From Cyclaneusma minus (taxonomy: Eukaryota; Ascomycota; Leotiomycetes; Marthamycetales; Marthamycetaceae): DNA of 64,000 nt. The notes beneath the pieces are model-generated. The model had not been told where the DNA came from and did no database searches. It worked only from the letters and a program-made list of their open reading frames with translations. This document shows positions 20,761-31,424 of this stretch, piece by piece. The position numbers and the translations under genes were made by a program. The stretch is taken from assembly GCA_037179335.1 (NCBI GenBank), contig JAKZHN010000057.1:62001-126000 (forward strand). The letters are read 5' to 3'. Every line of letters starts with the position of its first letter. The first letter of the stretch is position 1.

Positions 20761-21672
20761 TCAAGGCGGATTCGCCCTAACCGCCAACTCCGGCGCCTTT
20801 TCCGCCTCTTTGACTTTCACATCTTCATTCCACTTTGGAAGCTGCTTTGCTTCTTTGCCTAGAATCACTGTATATATACTTGTATCAGCAAAAGAAAAAG
20901 AAAAAAAGAAAAAAAAAGAGAGGAGAAGGACTAAAAACTCACAGCGTTCATAAAGCACCCACGAAGTGACAAGCAACACAGGCATCGCCACAATAGCAGT
21001 CGTCACCCTCCTCGCCACCTTATTGTAACCCGCCGGCAGCGGCTTATCCACATGTGGTGTACCCCGCGCTCCCGCACCTCGACTTATGTTGTCCAATATC
21101 TTCCGATTCAATCCTGTGATTGGGATTTTCTTGCTAGATATAGGGGGGCGGGATTCGTAAGGCAGCGGCGGAGGAATAGTTTTAGACATCTTCTTCGTCG
21201 GAGTGGAAGCTGGGACGGATTTCGAAGCCTGGGCTTGAGTCGCAGGAGATGGTTTGTCCACCTCCCCTTGAGCAGCTATCATCCTCTTCGCAGCCTCTTC
21301 CTCTCGCACAGCTCGCAAGATTCTGGATTCTTCGATGGCTGCGCGGCCTACTTGTTCCAGCGTTTCGACTACTTGGGCAATCTTTGATTTCTTGGCGGCG
21401 GGCTTTGCGGAGAGGGGTTGGGGTGCGCTGCTAGCTGTTGTGGCAGGTTTCTTGGTCTTCGCTGCCTTGATGGGCTTTGCAGGCTTTGCAGGCTTTGCAG
21501 GCTTTGGCGCAGGAGGAGTAGAAACGTTGGCCATGGTGCTTTTTGCGCGCGTACCAGTGGTTTTGGCGGGTGCGGTGAGGATATCGATGGGTTCTTCGAC
21601 GAGGAGTTTGCGCGGCCGACCCGGGCCGCGCTTTTTAAGGAGCGGTGCTGAGGTGGTGGTGGTGGATGCCAT
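20761..21672 (-). CDS. one-TM Ala/Lys/Pro-rich protein, conserved-looking C-terminus
   Basis: Exon 1 21672-20943 and exon 2 20867-20761 give 278 aa. The 75-bp intron (donor GTGAGT, acceptor TACAG) happens to stay open; splicing joins YERLILGKEAKQLPKW directly after the membrane segment. Residues about 11-22 contain an AT-hook-like KKRGPGRPRK; residues 45-95 are a low-complexity PAKPAKPAKPIK tract; residues 100-140 are helical and charged. Residues about 225-245 form a single hydrophobic segment (TAIVAMPVLLVTSWVLYE) following KPLPAGYNKVARRV. The GYNKVARR-TM-LGKE arrangement resembles small fungal mitochondrial membrane proteins, but I cannot name it. The AT-hook motif may simply be a basic targeting stretch. 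Function unknown. Confidence 0.7.
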   Translation of the reverse strand: MASTTTTSAPLLKKRGPGRPRKLLVEEPIDILTAPAKTTGTRAKSTMANVSTPPAPKPAKPAKPAKPIKAAKTKKPATTASSAPQPLSAKPAAKKSKIAQVVETLEQVGRAAIEESRILRAVREEEAAKRMIAAQGEVDKPSPATQAQASKSVPASTPTKKMSKTIPPPLPYESRPPISSKKIPITGLNRKILDNISRGAGARGTPHVDKPLPAGYNKVARRVTTAIVAMPVLLVTSWVLYERCEFLVLLLSFFFFFSFSFADTSIYTVILGKEAKQLPKWNEDVKVKEAEKAPELAVRANPP

Positions 21673-22658
21673 TGTTTCTTTTTTAGAGGTTTCTTTTTTA
21701 GAGGCAAATTTGAGAAAGGATGTGGGGTGTGAGGTAGGCGAAGGATTGTAGGTTTCGAAGAATTGAGGAGGATATCAAATCGAGTTCGAGGGAGGTGTCG
21801 TGGTGTTTTGAGACTTTGAAGTGAGGATCGATGTCGATGTCGGTCTGTAGTCGTACTCAAGATCCCTTCTCAAACTCTCTCCCTCCCTCTTCACCTCGAC
21901 GCGGAGTCAGATCTGAGCGCCCGATGTCTCCTCTCGCAAGCCCTCCGTCGGCGCAAATTCTCGTTCGTGCGACAGCAGTAATTCTTCTTCTCCAAAGTGT
22001 CGCGCGTTGGAGTATCTCGGTGCGGAAGAGACGCGTTGTGGAAAGGTCCGAGCTCCTTGTCCACTTTATCCGCTTTCGGACAGTTGGAGATCGACCAGAA
22101 GGATTGGTGGAATTGATTCATTGCAAGTTGTACGAGATTGTTGAGAGAGAAAGAGTCTGTGAAATGATAGAGATGGAAGTGAGGCTGCAGCTTGTATTTG
22201 TTCTCTGTTTTCGAGATTCCTTGGATTAACTATGGCATTCATGTTGCTAAGGCCAATCTCGAATCCGCCAGGGGACGCCTGAACATAACATGCTTCATAA
22301 AACTTAGCTTGCATGAAACGTCGAAGCTCCCAGCCAGCCACACAATGCCCTATTTCCAGCAGCTTGAATTTCGATGCCGATGATTCATTTTACGAGATTC
22401 AACAGTCTCTAACTCTACGTAAATAGAGGGGAAGCTGTGGCCTGAACTCACGATGGCGAAACCGTTATGTCTACACTTGCGATCGCATGTAGAGGTGGCG
22501 AAAAATGCTGATTGATATTGTACACCCCGCCAAAGCACGCACCCAACCTGCTCTGCTATGCCTAAGCCATATTTACGATGGCAAGTACAAGAAAGTGTGT
22601 GATGTAGCGCGCAGCCGCAAGCCCGAATCTAAAACTACACTCTCGGGCCCTCGGCCCT
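21673..22658. other. intergenic, no gene recognised
   Basis: It covers the promoter of the one-TM protein gene and the 3' flank of rpn2. A direct repeat of TTTCTTTTTTAGAGG lies at 21678-21705. Forward frames at 21831-22229 and others show no domain. Confidence 0.45.
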
Positions 22659-25600
22659 TCAAGACTCCTCCTCGTTGTCACTGAAGTACTCAAAGTCTCT
22701 TGGGACCTCAGCTTCCGCAGCACCTTCCTCATCCTCATCCACCGCTGTCAAGACACCCGCGGCAGCTGCTGCACCACCCGCTTCAGCTTGCCCGGCCTGG
22801 CCTCTTGCTGCAGCAACCAGCGATTCGAGTTGATTTTCGGCGGACCCGACAGTGTTTCCGGCAGCTGGTGCTGCCTTCTCTTTGCGAAGCTTCTCTTCGA
22901 TGAGGGTCTTGGCTTGGCCTTCTTCCGTGTCATAGAGCATGATGACACCGCCAGTTGGCTACACAAAACTGTTAGTAAAGGGAGGTAAGAATCTTACACT
23001 TGAGAGATAAAACATACCTTCTTCACAGGACGGTAGCGGCCCTTGGGGAAGCTGACGAACTTGAGCTGGGCAGGCAGAACTCGAGACATGTTTTCAATCT
23101 CGTAGCCGACCTTCTCCTTCTCCAGCTTCTTCTTAGCCGCTGCCTCAGGAGAATCCTTCGAATCGGCATTCTCCTTGTCCTTGCCCTCCTCGTCGACATC
23201 CATTTTGTCTCCCGAGGAAGCCGCTTCCGTCGCCGATGCTTTTGGTGCTGTGGGAGTCTGGTCAATATCCATACTCTCCCTGCGTTGAGCCTTCTCCTTC
23301 TTCTGTGCTCTTCGCTTGGCTTGTGCAGTGGTCGAAAGGACGGCCGTAGCGATCAATGTTGGCGCCTCGTCGGCCTTCACTTCCTGTTCCGGTGGGTAGT
23401 CGAACAAGCTTGGTCGAGTGGCGCTGTGGAACTTGAAGCTTGGGATCTCCAAGTCTGCATCAAGGCCGATCATGGATGTAGGGGTGAAGCTCAGAGACAA
23501 GAAGTGGGTGAATGGGAACCAATACCAGTACTGTGTGAAGACAGCCATTCCTACGATTCCAGCCATGTTCAGGTTACCGGTCTGGGTCTGGAGTCCGATG
23601 GTGCAATTGCGTCCACCGGCATCGATGATACCCGTAGCAAGAGCACAACCAAACTTGGTCATGGCATCCTCGTGACGGTCTCCCACAATCTTCTTTAACG
23701 TCTTCCTGATCTGGGCGACCTTGGGGTTCATGGCCTCGTTTTGCTGAACCATGATCATGGAGAGTGAGATAAGAGCACCCTGTCGAACAAAGTCCGTAGG
23801 GTCCTTCATCATCGGCTCAAGCAGATCAATGGCTTCATCCAATCCAGTACCGGCACATGAGATACCTAAGGCCATCGCGGCACCGTATCGTACGTGAGGG
23901 TTGTATGATTCGGATAGCAGCTCAACCATGCGGGGAACAGCGCTGGGCTTTCTGAAGAGAATAAAACCCAAACTCATGACAGCAATTCTCCTCACATCAT
24001 CGTTGACGTCGCTGACAGCAATGTGAAGAAGCTTGCGGACAGCCTTGTTGCTACCAGTGCCACAGTAGGCGAGGGCAACGGTCATGGTACCTCCGTAGCG
24101 AAGAGTTGGATCTGGGTCATTGAGAAGACCTTCAATCAGCTCATCGGCACCTTCTTGGCGGCCATACATGATCAGAGCCATGCCCAAGGCAAGACCACGA
24201 ACAATCTTCTCGTGCTGAGTATCATGAGCATACTGGATCATGTCCTCAAGTGCTTTGATGTTGCCTGTGCCAAGCATGATGAGACCCATGGACAGACCAA
24301 CAGCCTCACCGTTCAGTGCCGAGTCGGTGTAGAGAACTTGTCTCAAATTGGCGTAAATCTCCTCGGAACCTGTAGCCATTCCGGCGATACCTAGACCAAG
24401 CGCACCACCGTGCTGGATGACTTCCTCAGTCGCCTCATTGAACTGTTCCTGTAGGTAGGGCAAAGCTTCAGTGCCGTGGTTGGCGTAGATCAAGCCATAT
24501 GCATAGAGGGCTCCACCTTGACTGAAGATCGAGCCTGCTCCAAGCGCGCTTCTCTTGGGAAGGTAAGGTTCAAGCAGTTTGCGACACTGGCTAAGGTTTC
24601 CACGGTGGATAACTCCCAATGCTGCAGTAGCCGAGAACTTTGACCAGTTCACAGCCTTTCCTAGCCATTCCAGATTGTCGCGGAAGAACGTGTCGTTGGT
24701 GGTTCCGTGGTTCATGAATGCGTTACAGAAATTCACCGCGGTGTGGAAAATCGAATTGCGGCCCTCCAAGCTGTCCCGGACCTTGTTCAGGATGCTCAGA
24801 TCCGTGTGATTGTTACGGTACAAAAATTCCAGGTTCAGTTGGATGGTCTTGCTGCCGTCAAGAATTGAGCGAATGGCTTTGTAATGCTTCAACTCGGTTT
24901 CACTTAGGTCCTCGTCTCCGGGAGCGCCAATTTGATCTTGTAGTTCACTGAGAAGCTGTTGGCTCTCAGCTGGCTTGTCGGATTCTGGCTTCTTCTCCCC
25001 ACTCGGCAGAGCGTTGAGAACCTTGATCAAGAACTCCTGAGTACCGTTGTCGTACAAGTCGAAGGCTATTTGATATGCGACTGTGATAGAGTGCTGATCA
25101 CCCTTTGCAACCAATTTTCGGAGCATGGTCGATGCCTCAGAGTCCTGGTTGAGATATACTACGCATTTCGCGATTGCAAAATAATCAGGGGTCGGTATAT
25201 CGTTCAGGAGGTCCAGAATCAGCTTCAAAATCTCGGTTCTCAGGCCTCTTTCTTGTACGATTCCCATGCAGATGTCCAAGACATACTCCATCAGCTCCTC
25301 GGTAGGACCAACAGATCCCTCGGCTTGTTTCGATTTCTTCTCGTCATCACTGGCCCTCTTGATTACTCCTCGTAGCACTTCCAGATTGCGTGCCTCAACC
25401 GCGATTCCAACAACCTGCCTGTATCTTCCCTCTCGCATGCAGGCCTCGAAAAGACGCTCGATGACCTTCTGCAGAGCTATCTGCGTCTCGCGATCCGGCA
25501 GGGCAGAAGGTGGTTGTGCACCAGCCTTTCCAGCTTTGGCAGTCTGGGCAGGCTGGTCAAGCATCACCTCCGTCGATTGGCGGGAAAGCAGTGATTTCGA

Positions 25601-26190
25601 AGGAAGCGTTGACTGGGAGAAGGGCGTGGTTGGGGAGGTGATGGACGCGGTATTGGGCTCGTTTGAGTTCGCGGCAAACGAAGTGGCGAGACTTGGAGAA
25701 GAAATGTCTTTTGAGGGAGCGTGCGGGACTGCATGGTGGGCAGCAGAAATGGCGATGTATTGATCCACACATTTGGAGATGATGGTCTCCTCGAATTCGC
25801 CGCCATTGTTCAGCTTGAACAGATCCCCGGCGGCGAGGGCGAAAGTCATGCTCTCATTGTATTCTTGGAGATGGTAGTAGGCCTTGGCCAGTACCAGAGC
25901 TGCCAGCTGTCGCTCAGGAAAGCTCTCATCTTCGTAAAGCGCCTCACTGCGGATATCTGATTAGCTGGTTCTGGGAAATGGAATGCACCCTCAGACGGCA
26001 GAAATCATCAAAACAAATGGAAAATTGCCACAAGGTCCGCGCAGACTCACATTTGGCCAACAGAGGCGGCAACCTCAGTCCAGAGGGTGTCGATATCCTC
26101 GTTCAAGGTCTGGAGGGCGAAGACCTTGAGCTCGGTCTCTTCGTCGGCCAGGAAGCCCAAGACTCCCGAGGCGGACGTCAAGCCAGGCAT
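22659..26190 (-). CDS. rpn2: 26S proteasome regulatory subunit Rpn2
   Basis: Three exons (26190-26051, 25946-23018, 22958-22659) give 1122 aa, close to the usual 950-1100 or more in filamentous fungi. The N-terminus MPGLTSASGVLGFL is assembled by splicing CAAAT|GTGAGT to a GCAG acceptor. Residues about 400-790 contain the proteasome/cyclosome repeats: GALYAYGLIYANHG, GGALGLGIAGMATGS, GEAVGLSMGLIMLGTG, RYGGTMTVALAYCGTG, VRRIAVMSLGFILFRK, VRYGAAMALGISCAGTG, VRQGALISLSMIMVQ. The C-terminus has KKPTGGVIMLYDTEEGQ and ends FEYFSDNEEES. Rpn2 is the scaffold of the regulatory particle base, binding Rpn1/Rpn13 and the Rpt ring. A charged insertion (residues about 920-1000: KENADSKDSPEAAAKK) is typical. 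It is transcribed away from cet1. Confidence 0.96.
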
Positions 26191-27432
26191 TTCGGGGCAG
26201 GTGAGAGTACGGCGGTGGTGAAGAAGATGGCGGCTCAGAGGATTGTGGTGGACTGGATGGAGAGTGGATGGCGTTGTCGATTTGTTGATAACTGGCGAGG
26301 CCGCAAGAGCTTCGTCAACCTTCAGCTCCAGCTCTCAGTCGCGCCGGCCGTCGTTACGTAAGCGCGCTAGTCCCGGTTGATGGCAGGCGGCTCTGCGAGG
26401 ATTGATTGCTCTCACCAGGATGTGTTCGACAACGTGCTCTTCGATTATTATTTTTGTTAACTTTGGATAATTTCCTGGTGCCACTGACACAGGTTCTTCT
26501 AGTAAGTAACACCAAGGTTCTTTCCGTAAGTACGGTTTTACTCTGTACTATCCAAGTGTTTAAATATCTCACAATAAGTCCTTCTCCGTTTAAAACTTGA
26601 AAGAACATTGAAGCACACCGAAGAACACAGCAACCACTTAACGAAGGTCTTAGTTCTTACCCGGTAGATAGACATGACTCGATGAAAACCCACAGTGGTG
26701 GATATAGTGTATATACCAACATGGACAAATCACAATTCCATTTAAAAATATAATAGCGACCACCTTCTCCGGGTCGCTCGGTCGGATGAGGTTAGGCTTC
26801 AGCCGCCAAGCGCCGCAATATACTTAGGAGGGGCCAGGCAGCTGCGGAAGCGCGTGGGTGGGTGATGGCAGAGACGCGTGTGGAAGAAACATGAAGTCAT
26901 CCGCCTCGCATTTTGGGACATCAATTTCTGAGGACGTCGGAATGTTCGTGTGAGAGACCACAAGCATTGAATATCATCACCAGCATCCCCTCCATGGTGC
27001 AGCCCCCTCTGGCCCCCTGTTGCGGTGGACGGCAGGGCCTCCCGTCTCTAGTCGCATTTTTGTATGGGAGAGCTTGCCGGTTGTATGTGGACTTGTAGAC
27101 CCTCCATTCAGTTAACTTCCCTCCCGCCCATCGCCAGCTCCTGCCCTCGAGAGCGCCATCATCGTCGCAGAGCAGCTGTGCCCTTGCGCCCCTCTCCCGG
27201 ATCTCGGTCTGCTGTCGCTGTCGAAGCTGCTGTCGCCTCGCGCTTTGTGACGAGAGCCGTCCTTGTTTGCTTGCATCGTCGCGGCCCCCCCTTTGTCTGC
27301 CTCTGATTGTTCGGCGCACAATCACCAGCGGCTGATGAAGTAGCTATTCACGGCTTATTGTGCAATTGGCAGCGCGCGAGGCAGTGCCCCTGAGTGGCAC
27401 GGCAGAGCCCTTTCTTTGGAGAGACGGCAAAC
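26191..27432. promoter_or_regulatory. divergent intergenic region between rpn2 and cet1
   Basis: This 1.24-kb region must contain promoters for both genes. I looked for the proteasome control element GGTGGCAAA and do not see an exact copy. Short frames on both strands show no domains. A CT-rich tract lies at 27110-27300 upstream of cet1, as is common at fungal transcription starts. No repeats are evident. Confidence 0.4.
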
Positions 27433-29985
27433 ATGGACATCCGATCAATCGTCAACGATTCTGAGGCCACCGACAATGCGGCCTCCAGACCACCGGCCCC
27501 CCCAACCCCAAGCCAGACGGCTCCACCTCCGCCGCCGCCGCCGCTCCATACCAATTCTTTTCCCAGAGACTATGCTCCGTCGAATCTCACGCCCAGCAAG
27601 CACCCTTCGCAGGACTTCGGCTCGCCCTCGCAGGACCTGTTCCACTCGCCCACCGCCTACCACCCTGCTTACCCCAATCGCCCTCCACCGCCAAATACTG
27701 CCTTTGCGCCGCCTCCTAATGATTTAAGATCTCCTTCTGCCGCCCACTACCCCGTCCAATCGCCCTACCACCGTCAGTCGACTACGTCGGTCGGTAGTGG
27801 ACAATATCCCTTCCCCCAGGCGCAAACTCCTCACAGTCCCGCGCAAACTCACCCTCAGCAGCTGCTTCAGCACCGAGACAGCTACCCTATAAATACGCAG
27901 CCTCCATACGCGTACCCCCGGCAGCTATCACCTGTAGCGCAGGCACCTCCAATTGGCACACCGGGTGGATACGCTTCTTTCCAAAATCAGCATCAGCGAT
28001 CTCTCTCTCAACACTCTGTGTCCACACCTACTTCAGCCCACGGTCCGGGGCCTTACCCTCTGCAATACACACACGAAAGCCCAGTCTCTGCTGGATCATA
28101 CCCTCCCCCGCCTCAATATCCTCAGGCCCAGCACCAGCGGCAGCAGTCACAGCCTGGCACGCCATTGGGACCCCCTCTATCAACCTCAGCTGTGAGGCAT
28201 CCTTCTGGAGCCTCAGGAGGATACCCACAGCCTCATAGTCCGCTCCTCCAGAGAGCACCTTCACAGGGTCCCCTACAATATCAGCACCAAGCATCTCCAG
28301 CACCTGCGCCTTATCCCACCGCAAGAATGCCTAGTACACCAGGCGCAGATGCGCCCCCTCCCCCGGCGCGAATGCCCAGTACACCTGGCGCACAGGACGG
28401 GCCTCCTTCAACAAGCGAATTTAACCGCAGATCTCAGAGCGAGCGGGAAGCGAGTCTAAGCGTAAGCCCCAAGACTCGAGTACCAAGCCAGCCCAGCAGG
28501 ACCGAATCCTTCTCCCAACCACCAACCATGCCCGATATTTTGAACGACGAACCAGATCGGCCAATCAAGTCAGAGCCAGATCAGTCAACGGCACACAAAC
28601 GCAAGTTCGACGAGCGAGAAGTTTCGGAGCCCGCGAGTACCACAACCACGAACGAGAATAGTGCCCCTCCTGAACCCGTCAGCGCTGCTTCAAAGCCGCC
28701 TGCTGCAAAGAGACAGAAGGTGCGCTACACCGAGGTACCCATATGGGCACAGAGTTATTCAGGCAAACAGAAATACTCCGGCAAACCTTACATCAACAAG
28801 AAGGTTGAGCCCGCGAGAATGAACGGCAATCAGCGTCCGAATCAGGCTGGCCCAGCTGCGTCATTAACGCCCCAACCGAACGGACACAACCGACCATCGC
28901 CGGGCCCGGTCAAGCAAGGACTTCCAGCTAGGGACGATGGCAGACCTGGGCCGGGCGAGCACTGTATCACGGGCAGACAACCTTTCGAAGAGATCCCAAG
29001 ACTCGTGGCAGATTGGCTGTTCACCACTGTCATCAGCAGACCAGATGCTGGCGAATTGGCTAGCAGGAGAGTCGCCATTGAGATCGAGGCCAAGTTAGGG
29101 CAGCTTGTGGACAAGGAGACGAATGACAGAATCCGCCTGCCAGTCCAATCAGAATGCGTGCTTTCTGACAATGGACGCACTGCATTCAAGAGCTCCATGA
29201 CCGAGGTATGCAAGCTCCTTTTAACTATCCAGTGCCAATGCTAATCTACAAAAAACAGGCCCAACACAAACGCCTCAACGACTTCCTCAACTCCGAAGTA
29301 GCCAACTCGCACCCCAAGAACCCCGAACGCGGCGCCAAGCGCATCATGCTCGACTACAAGCACCGGCACGAAGTCGACCGCTTCTACGAGCTCCCCCCGC
29401 GCGAGCGCGAGCGTCTCCCTCCCTCCATCAAAGAACTGCTCGGCGGTCGTCGAGAGGTCAAAGTGCGCGTGTCTACCAATGAAAAGGGCCAAATCATTGC
29501 CAAAATCATAAAAGCGCGAGTGACCAATCTGGACATTCATTTGCCTAATTGCCCGCTCGATTGCAGAATCAGCGTTAATCTGGAAATGGACTATGATGGT
29601 GATGTGGATATGTTGATGGCGACGGCGGTGGATGCGCCGAGGCTGCCGGGGAGGAATAAGGATCGCTTGAGCTATAGGCAGTTGTGGTATCAGGTTGACT
29701 TGACGCAGGTTACTGTTGCTGATGTGAGTTTTCTGCCCCCATTCCTCGATCTCGCTGCAAGCTTGTTGAGACTCGCACAAAAAAAAGGCTTTTGCTAACG
29801 TGGATGAAATGCAGTCAGCTACCAAGTCTGAAAAAGAACACGAACTGGAAATCGAAGTCGATGCGCTGAAGCTCGCAGAGCAGGGAAGGCTGGCGGCGAA
29901 CGGACAGCCGAATAGCTATCCGGATATCGTGCAGGGGTTCGTCGATAACGTGCGTATCCTGGCTCGAGCGACGCCGCGCGTGTGA
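27433..29985 (+). CDS. cet1: mRNA-capping enzyme beta subunit (RNA 5'-triphosphatase)
   Basis: Three exons (27433-29205, 29259-29723, 29815-29985) give 802 aa. The catalytic C-terminal part (about 530-802) has the fungal triphosphate-tunnel signatures: VAIEIEAKLGQLVD (first metal-binding Glu pair, near residue 549), KARVTNLDIHLPNCPLDCRI, SVNLEMDYDG, RLSYR, YQVDLTQVT and ELEIEVD (second Glu pair, near 755). It removes the gamma-phosphate of nascent mRNA before guanylyl transfer. The N-terminal 430 residues are Pro/Gln/Ser/Tyr-rich low complexity, longer than in yeast, with two copies of ARMPSTPGA; a basic PAAKRQKVRYTEVPIWAQ segment precedes the catalytic domain and probably contains the guanylyltransferase-binding site. 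An in-frame ATG exists 13 codons upstream (27394); MDIRSIVN is preferred as the family-type start. All introns are phase 0. Confidence 0.94.
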
Positions 29986-30441
29986 GCGTGTAAGATATGT
30001 ATCTCCAGCGGGTTGCGTGGTTCGGGGGCACGAAGCCATGACGTTTTTCTCGAAACTACGATAATTAAAAAATTCCGCGAGGGATAGATGGATATACCAA
30101 ACAGACGGACTCTGTGGCTACAGGGAACCGTCTGGGGAGGATCGATCGACAGGGTATACCTTCTCGTCTCCGACGGCGGGTCTTTTTTGGAGATTAGGGG
30201 GCTCAAAACGGAGCTATGAGATGAGATGATCATGATTTTTTATTTTCAAAGTTTTCAGACTGCTTTGCTCCTTCCTACTCTTATCATGAGAGATGGAGAG
30301 AAGAGCTAGCTAGCTAGCTCTGATGCAAGAAAATGAGGGGAAAGGGGAGCTACCCGGTATGCTGCGCGGGAGAAGGGGTTTGATCGAGGGTTGATTGTGT
30401 ACATTGATTTCGCTTCTCGGGATACCCCCTTTTTTCCCCAT
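29986..30441. other. cet1 3' flank
   Basis: Presumed 3' UTR and flank up to the left LTR. It holds a short TAGCTAGCTAGCTAG run at about 30306-30320. No gene is seen. Confidence 0.5.
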
Positions 30442-30637
30442 TGTGTGGATCGCTGCCTAAGGCCACGGGCACGTGTCACGTGCCCTGTGCCCGGGGCGCT
30501 AGCACTAGCTTAGCGCCAGCCATAGGGACCACCCATAGCTCTCCGGCGGCCCTCCAGCTACCCTTCCCTCTCCATAGCCAATACAACCTGTCTATTACCC
30601 CCGCGCGCGCACCACCCTAACCCTACAGAAACAAACA
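30442..30637. repeat. left LTR (less mutated copy)
   Basis: 196 bp, GC-rich. It starts TGTGTGGATCGCTGCC and carries the inverted repeat GGGCACGTG-T-CACGTGCCC at 30467-30485 and GGGGCGCTAGCACTAGC. Near the end it has C/G-to-A changes (ACAGAAACAAACA) relative to the right copy, so both LTRs have been hit independently. Confidence 0.9.
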
Positions 30638-30709
30638 CTAATCAATAATTCTCTCCTAAAGAATCACAGAACAGCTACGTCCTTAAAAAAAAAAAAAACC
30701 TTCAAAGCC

Positions 30710-30873
30710 CTGCCTGGCCCAACAAAAACGGGATTTATGCAGCGCTCTAACTATGCTAAAAATCTTCACTTTAATTCTGCCTTACCCAATAAGAACGGGA
30801 TTTACACAATTAATTTAAAAATCAAGAACTGGCTAATAGCTGCCTTGCCTAATAAAAATAAAATTTACGCAGC
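30710..30873. repeat. three 34-bp direct repeats in the retroelement leader
   Basis: Copies at 30710-30743, 30777-30810 and 30840-30873 share CTGCCTGGCCCAACAA then AACGGGATTTA. The third copy differs by G-to-A/C-to-T changes. Spacing is 67 and 63 bp. They lie just inside the left LTR in the only non-AT-rich part of the interior. Confidence 0.75.
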
Positions 30874-31315
30874 TCAAAATCAGCAATCTGCATCCATCAC
30901 ACAGCTACTCAACTTCAAAAACACCCCGCCCTCCACTCAACCAACTGCGCAACCCTCCGCAATCCTCTCAACTCTCCCCGCAGCTCCGCCCCACAGCTGC
31001 GCATCCTCCCCTCTGCAGCTTAATCCCCAGCTGCACAATCCTTCAAAGCTTCAAGCCTTGAAGCTTCCATATCCTACTCTTACTCTGCAGCTTCAAGGCA
31101 CCCAAATCTATCTCTCACAAATCTAAATCAAGGTCCCAAATCTATATTTTACAAATTTGCGCCTTCCAAACCTGCAACTCTATAAAATCCTCTACAATTT
31201 CAAACAACCCCAAGCCCACCCTGCCGGTGGCCTTTAAAATTCTCCTCCCTCCCCGCCTTCTACTATTCCAAATCCCCGCCTCCTATTATTATAAATACCT
31301 TTTCTTTTATAACTC

Positions 31316-31424
31316 CGATTTTTGCAGCTTTAAAAAGCCCAATTTCTGCATTTTTAAAAAGCCCAATTTTTGCAGTTTTAAAAAGCGCAATTTCTATAGC
31401 TCCAAAAGCTGCAATATTTATAGC
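31316..31424. repeat. 24-bp minisatellite inside the retroelement
   Basis: About four to five units of the type TTTGCAGCTTTAAAAAGCCC, with starts spaced 24 bp (TGCA at 31323, 31347, 31371, then TATAGC at 31395 and 31419). In one frame it reads as a repeated CSFKKPNF-like peptide, which is a by-product of the repeat. Confidence 0.7.
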
